Shown piece after piece: positions 5,802-9,154 of a stretch of 9,154 nt of DNA. How positions within the stretch are numbered: the stretch's first letter is position 1; every line of letters starts with the position of its first letter. The DNA lies in assembly GCA_018065375.1 (NCBI GenBank), contig JAGHTJ010000128.1, forward strand, positions 1 through 9,154. Reading direction: 5' to 3'. The position numbers and the translations under genes are program-made. The notes under the pieces were generated by a model, which was given only the letters and a program-made list of their open reading frames with translations, did not search any database and had not been told where the DNA came from. The DNA is from Candidatus Equinaster intestinalis. GTDB taxonomy: Bacteria; Bacillota_A; Clostridia; Oscillospirales; Acutalibacteraceae.

Positions 5802-6878
5802 TTACTTGTTTTTCTTGCTTTCGTAATAATCTAAATACTGCTGATATTTCTGTATGATCATATTTTTTACATACTGTTCCATATAATCGTAATCGGGTTC
5901 ACCTGCTTCGGTTATGGGGAGAAGTATTTTTTCTCGGCTGATTCGGGAATCGTTTATTTCTCTGTTGAAGTTATACTTTTCTGATAACCGATTGAGCATT
6001 GTAGCCATAAACAGATATATGTATTTTGATGTGTCATATTTTTTCAGATGAGTAACGTGATCAGAAGCTACAAACTGAAACGGTTCATAAAAGCAGGAAC
6101 CTACGCTGCCTGAATTAGCTAAACTTAGGCAATCCTCGAAGACTCTCGTTTTGTTTTCGTTCCCGATAAATTGGTCAACCCCATTATTAAGAGATGTTGA
6201 TGATACGTGCGGTTTGTCGCCACTAATGTGATCGTCTTTCTTTAAGCGTTTCCCTCGTTCTATCTCGTCAAATATTTTTTTGATGAAGAAAGAACCCCAA
6301 CTCTTTGATGAAAGGCTTTCAATATCAACAAACCTTCCTAATTCAGAGAATCGTTCCTTACAATACTGTGTGTATCTTTCAACCTTAATTTGTTCACGCT
6401 CTTTGACATATGCTTGCATAAAATCATAGTCCGGGTTATCGATTGTATCTATGGGGAGCATAATAGATTTTCTTGCCAAATCATAACTTGATAACTGGTT
6501 TCCATACGTGCTTATTTCCGTGTTGTTCCGTAATGCACGGCAAAGAAAGATAGCCAAACACTCAGATAATGTTCTGTCCTTCAATTGAAGGCTATGAACT
6601 TTCATATCAATACTCGATTTTGTTTTATGGTAAAAAACATCACCCAAAAACGAAACCGATATGAAATTTTCGAACGTTCTATATGAACTGCTAGAAATGT
6701 CTATCCAATAATTGTCAATCCCATTGTTTTGGGAAGTTACTGTAATCCTTGGAACTGTTCCTTCTTTAAGTTGATCTTTTTTTATGTAACTGCCTGTTGG
6801 AATATTTCCTTTTGTTTCTGTAATAAAAAGACTGTCAATCTTAAAAGATTTCCATTCTCTATCGTTTAGACTCAGCAT
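5802..6878 (-). CDS. hsdS: Restriction-modification specificity subunit with two target-recognition domains
   Basis: A 358-residue S subunit. Start ATG at 6878, with AAGGTG six bases upstream; a TTG-initiated extension to 6899 is less likely. The protein is an internal duplication, each half holding a target-recognition domain followed by a conserved helix. Domain entry segments are WKSFKIDSLF (9-18) and WGSFFIKKIFDEIERGK (194-210). Exit segments are IMLPIDTIDNPDYDFMQAYV (139-158) and ILLPITEAGEPDYDYMEQYV (318-337). SQNNGIDNY (49-57) and SLNNGVDQF (229-237) also match. Two TRDs predict an asymmetric bipartite DNA target. The start overlaps the end of the upstream methyltransferase gene by 20 bp, so expression should be coupled. 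The length is close to the B subunit of BcgI. The target sequence cannot be predicted. Confidence 0.92.
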   Translation of the reverse strand: MLSLNDREWKSFKIDSLFITETKGNIPTGSYIKKDQLKEGTVPRITVTSQNNGIDNYWIDISSSSYRTFENFISVSFLGDVFYHKTKSSIDMKVHSLQLKDRTLSECLAIFLCRALRNNTEISTYGNQLSSYDLARKSIMLPIDTIDNPDYDFMQAYVKEREQIKVERYTQYCKERFSELGRFVDIESLSSKSWGSFFIKKIFDEIERGKRLKKDDHISGDKPHVSSTSLNNGVDQFIGNENKTRVFEDCLSLANSGSVGSCFYEPFQFVASDHVTHLKKYDTSKYIYLFMATMLNRLSEKYNFNREINDSRISREKILLPITEAGEPDYDYMEQYVKNMIIQKYQQYLDYYESKKNK

Positions 6879-8781
6879 CTTCTTCACCTTTACTTTCAAA
6901 CAAATACTGACGTCCCTGCATAATCATTGAGAACTCAAAAGAAAGATAATCGCCAATGGTCTTATCAAAGTCTGCATCTGTCGGGATTTCATCGTTGAAA
7001 TAATAGAAGCTGTGAAGCCATTCGTCTTCGGCTTCTACTGTGGATTCTACGCAGAACTTTGTTTCTGCCTGCACTCTGCCGAACCAAACATCAAGAAGAT
7101 GCTGCTTTTTGTCTTTGGCAGACTCAGTTTCGAGCAATCCGAGATGCGGGAATACTCTGAAACCATCGTCCTCAAAGTTTATGAACTTGCAAACCTTGTC
7201 AGCGGGGTGCGGCTGGTGAGCGGTAAATACAGCAATGCACGGCATAACGCCTACATTGTAAAAAGTGTCTTTGTTTAAGGTGATAACACCTTCAAGTGTG
7301 TGGTGTTTCATAATACTTTCCTTAAATGCTTGTTCGTCCTTTGTTTTTCCTGTCATAGATGATTGCGGTACAATAACCGCTACGCGAGCATCTTCTGTTA
7401 ACGAATCAAGCAAATGTTCCACGAAAGAGAGTTCATATTGCGACGGATCAGTTTTTGAGCCTTGCGAATATGGAGGATTCATCATTCCGACAGTTGCACC
7501 TTTCAACTGTACTTCCGCAGGATTTTGGCGAAGAAAATCTTCGCATTTAATATTACTATTTCCGTCATCGCGTAAAATCATATTTGTTGCAGCAATGGCA
7601 AACATATTGCTTTGAAGTTCAAATCCATGCAACTGCTTTTTCTTAATATTTTTTCGTTTTACTTGATCAGTTCCCGCTTGCTCAAGCATATGGTGCATGG
7701 CTGCCACGAGAAATCCTGCTGTACCACAACAAGGGTCAAGAACAATATCAGTGGCTTTTACTTGAAGTAAGTCACAAAACAAATCACAAATATGTTTGGG
7801 TGTTAATACAATGCCAAGCGACTGACCGTCTCCACCCGAATAACTCATGAATTCACCATAGAATCTTCCAATAAAGTCTTCACTTGAGGTATGATATTTT
7901 ATATTATCAAAGACATTCTTTTTTAGAAATTCTGTGTAGTATTTCAACGGTGTTTTTTCAAGTCTTTCATCAATTTCATTCAAACGGGCGCTATTTTTTA
8001 TAATTGCAAACTCGCTCATCAACTTATCGCGTTTTGCATCTGGACCAACATTTGAAGATTTTAAGCGACGCTCAATTGCCGAATAAATCAACTGTCCATC
8101 GGTAATAGTATTATCACCAAGCAAATCTGTAACTTTGAAAAATTTATCATCTAATGCAAGTAAAATGCCGGAAACAACCAATGGTTTATCTTGATCTTTC
8201 AAAGAGCCGTATGTACGAAGATATTCATGCAAAACCGCAGCATCTTTTAAGATTTCTTCTGTTGTCTTTTCAATATCGGTTTTCTCATTTAGCACATTGC
8301 GAGTATAATACTCATCTATATTCTCTATTGTAAATGAAGTAAATGATTCTATATCGGGCAACACTTTATAGCCCTCTCGATCGTCAACATATAAAGGTGT
8401 GATTTTATGATGTTTTTCGTCTCCTGACACACCGATTGCAAATACTTTTTTAAAAAAGCTGTTCTGAGCGATATGCTTTGCATAGAAATAAGCTCCATTC
8501 ACAGCATAATCAGAAATATCTTTTTGTTCAATAGATATAATACCTTTCTCAGTCATTTTTTTATGTTTTGACAAGTCTGCTTTATCTTCGATAACTATAA
8601 CAAAATCTTTGACCACAGAAACATATTCAGGATATCCTACTTTTCCGGTTCCACGCTTTGAAGCAGTCTGCAACGCCTCATTTAATTCTTTCACGCAACT
8701 TCCTTGCGGATCATATTTTATTTTACAGTCGTCAAGTTGGTGAGCAACCCATAAATCTGTTCTTACTTCTTTTTTAGCCAT
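6859..8781 (-). CDS. BcgI-like nuclease-N6-adenine methyltransferase fusion (restriction-modification subunit)
   Basis: A 640-residue protein from ATG 8781, with GAGGAG seven bases upstream. The N-terminal region (about 1-165) looks like a PD-(D/E)XK nuclease of the HsdR-N type: GYPEYVSVVKDFVIVIEDKA has the expected E52, then E65-x-K67 on a hydrophobic strand. A helical linker (about 165-290) follows. The methyltransferase core has motif I LDPCCGTAGF (348-357) binding S-adenosylmethionine and catalytic motif IV NPPY (435-438), the gamma-class N6-adenine type, with TPKHICDLF just before. Known BcgI-type enzymes fuse nuclease and methyltransferase at about this length and pair with a two-TRD subunit, as here. 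In such systems one complex both methylates and cuts. It overlaps both neighbours (8 bp upstream, 20 bp downstream). A pure type I HsdM is the alternative, but that family lacks this N-terminal part. Confidence 0.9.
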   Translation of the reverse strand: MAKKEVRTDLWVAHQLDDCKIKYDPQGSCVKELNEALQTASKRGTGKVGYPEYVSVVKDFVIVIEDKADLSKHKKMTEKGIISIEQKDISDYAVNGAYFYAKHIAQNSFFKKVFAIGVSGDEKHHKITPLYVDDREGYKVLPDIESFTSFTIENIDEYYTRNVLNEKTDIEKTTEEILKDAAVLHEYLRTYGSLKDQDKPLVVSGILLALDDKFFKVTDLLGDNTITDGQLIYSAIERRLKSSNVGPDAKRDKLMSEFAIIKNSARLNEIDERLEKTPLKYYTEFLKKNVFDNIKYHTSSEDFIGRFYGEFMSYSGGDGQSLGIVLTPKHICDLFCDLLQVKATDIVLDPCCGTAGFLVAAMHHMLEQAGTDQVKRKNIKKKQLHGFELQSNMFAIAATNMILRDDGNSNIKCEDFLRQNPAEVQLKGATVGMMNPPYSQGSKTDPSQYELSFVEHLLDSLTEDARVAVIVPQSSMTGKTKDEQAFKESIMKHHTLEGVITLNKDTFYNVGVMPCIAVFTAHQPHPADKVCKFINFEDDGFRVFPHLGLLETESAKDKKQHLLDVWFGRVQAETKFCVESTVEAEDEWLHSFYYFNDEIPTDADFDKTIGDYLSFEFSMIMQGRQYLFESKGEEDAESKR

Positions 8782-8956
8782 TTTTCTTCTCCTCATCTTT
8801 CTTCTTCAAATATTCGTCTGCTGCTTTATTGAAAAGATCCGCCATACTGTGCATTTCATCATCGTAGGCGATAGTGGCAAGCAGCCGTTTGACTTTTTCC
8901 GGATCCATGCGGAACTGCACTTGCCGTGTCCGGTTTGCTTTATTTACTTTTTCCAC
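8774..8956 (-). CDS. Small ribbon-helix-helix protein, probable regulator of the restriction operon
   Basis: A 60-residue protein from GTG 8956, chosen because GGAGG (8970-8966) lies nine bases upstream; the longer ATG-led frame to 9013 would run back across the promoter and palindromes. The layout fits a ribbon-helix-helix fold: basic strand RTRQVQFRM (9-17), helix PEKVKRLLATIAYDD (19-33), a turn with HSM, helix MADLFNKAADEYLKKK (38-53) and a charged tail. It is the first gene of the cassette and its stop overlaps the methyltransferase start in ATGGCTAA (8 bp), so translation is coupled. The cluster of palindromes directly upstream suggests that it represses the operon, acting as a controller of the restriction genes. 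No toxin partner is seen. Function inferred. Confidence 0.75.
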   Translation of the reverse strand: MEKVNKANRTRQVQFRMDPEKVKRLLATIAYDDEMHSMADLFNKAADEYLKKKDEEKKNG

Positions 8957-8971
8957 AAACGCATACCTCCA

Positions 8972-9020
8972 TATCACGAATGATATCATTATATCTTGAT
9001 ACAATGATATCATTTTGATA
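8972..9020. promoter_or_regulatory. Operator cluster: two identical palindromes in TGATA/TATCA array
   Basis: AATGATATCATT, a perfect 12-bp palindrome, occurs at 8979-8990 and again at 9003-9014, 24 bp centre to centre. Further half-sites extend the array: TATCA at 8972, 8984 and 9008, and TGATA at 8981, 8997, 9005 and 9016. The array covers the -10 region and the transcription start of the minus-strand operon, the expected place for a cooperative repressor of ribbon-helix-helix type. Confidence 0.75.
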
Positions 9021-9032
9021 GCGAAAAGTCAA
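9004..9032 (-). promoter_or_regulatory. Promoter of the restriction-modification operon
   Basis: On the minus strand TTGACT (9032-9027), a 17-bp spacer and TATCAT (9009-9004). The -10 is part of the distal palindrome. A perfect TATAAT (8993-8988) lies further in but has no -35 at the right distance. The leader to the GTG start is about 40 nt. Confidence 0.65.
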
Positions 9033-9045
9033 CATTTTTCTCCAA

Positions 9046-9066
9046 ACTCTCCAATTTCTCTCCAAT
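9046..9066 (+). repeat. Right imperfect direct repeat flanking the restriction cassette
   Basis: CTCTCCAA at 9047-9054 and 9058-9065, plus a partial copy TCTCCAA at 9039-9045. It aligns with 5730-5751 (one gap, one mismatch). It lies just upstream of the operon promoter, so the two copies enclose the three restriction genes and their regulatory region almost exactly. Confidence 0.6.
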
Positions 9067-9088
9067 ACGCACAGAAAAGGCAGAAAAC

Positions 9089-9106
9089 TATAGGAAAGTA
9101 TAGGAA
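9089..9106 (+). repeat. Short direct repeat TATAGGAA with 10-bp period
   Basis: TATAGGAA at 9089-9096 and 9099-9106, one helical turn apart, in the gene-free stretch right of the cassette (9033-9154). This could be a protein-binding or recombinase-arm site, or chance. Confidence 0.35.
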
Positions 9107-9154
9107 CGAAAATATCGGGAAATCGGCATACCCGCACTCGATAGGGCTTCACGG

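Noticed and set aside
6859..8781. Plain type I HsdM interpretation
   Set aside because: The extra N-terminal segment with PEY...VIEDKA and the total length fit a nuclease-methyltransferase fusion better, and no hsdR is present in the window.
8940..9152. 70-residue minus-strand frame covering the operon promoter
   Set aside because: It crosses the promoter, the palindromes and the direct repeat and ends in a second frame within the start of the RHH gene; no recognisable domain.
9088..9153. Short minus-strand open frame at the right edge (about 21 codons, ending TAG at 9090-9088)
   Set aside because: Could be the tail of a gene beyond the window, but too short to support a coding call and no motif is recognised.

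Overview
The window looks like a chromosomal segment of a gut-type, moderately low-GC Clostridia (Oscillospiraceae/Ruminococcaceae-like) genome. The pointers are strong AGGAGG-like ribosome binding sites, near-consensus sigma-A promoters, a greA-lysS pair with Firmicutes-type protein sequences, WG-repeat membrane proteins, and GC-rich intergenic palindromic repeats of a kind I associate with such genomes. The exact taxon cannot be fixed from the sequence.

Layout. (1) Positions 1-300 hold no gene, only hairpin-forming repeats and a minus-strand terminator. (2) Positions 302-1830 are a divergent pair: a small XRE-type DNA-binding protein (minus) and a multi-pass membrane protein with four C-terminal WG repeats (plus). 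The 100-bp gap between them carries two near-identical inverted 16-bp sites that bracket the promoters, so the small protein probably controls both genes. (3) Positions 1847-3560 are a second divergent pair: a sugar-type nucleotidyltransferase (minus) and an unrecognised 228-residue protein (plus). (4) Positions 3567-5676 are a housekeeping block: a perfect-consensus promoter, greA, an intergenic terminator/attenuator and lysS. (5) Positions 5802-8956 are a minus-strand, overlapping three-gene cassette. It encodes a ribbon-helix-helix regulator, a 640-residue nuclease-methyltransferase fusion and a two-TRD specificity subunit. Together these form a BcgI-like (type IIB/IIG) restriction-modification system with no separate HsdR.

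The restriction cassette appears to be an insertion downstream of lysS. It is visibly more AT-rich than greA-lysS and is bracketed by imperfect direct repeats (5730-5751 and 9046-9066) built from the motif CTCTCCAA. Its promoter is embedded in a dense cluster of TGATA/TATCA half-sites containing two identical 12-bp palindromes, which suggests autoregulation by the small first gene.

The strongest candidates for something under-described are the XRE/WG-repeat module with its symmetric operators and internal second start, and the BcgI-like cassette with its own RHH regulator and putative attachment-like repeats. A regulatory oddity is the nucleotidyltransferase gene, whose reading frame runs through its own terminator hairpin.
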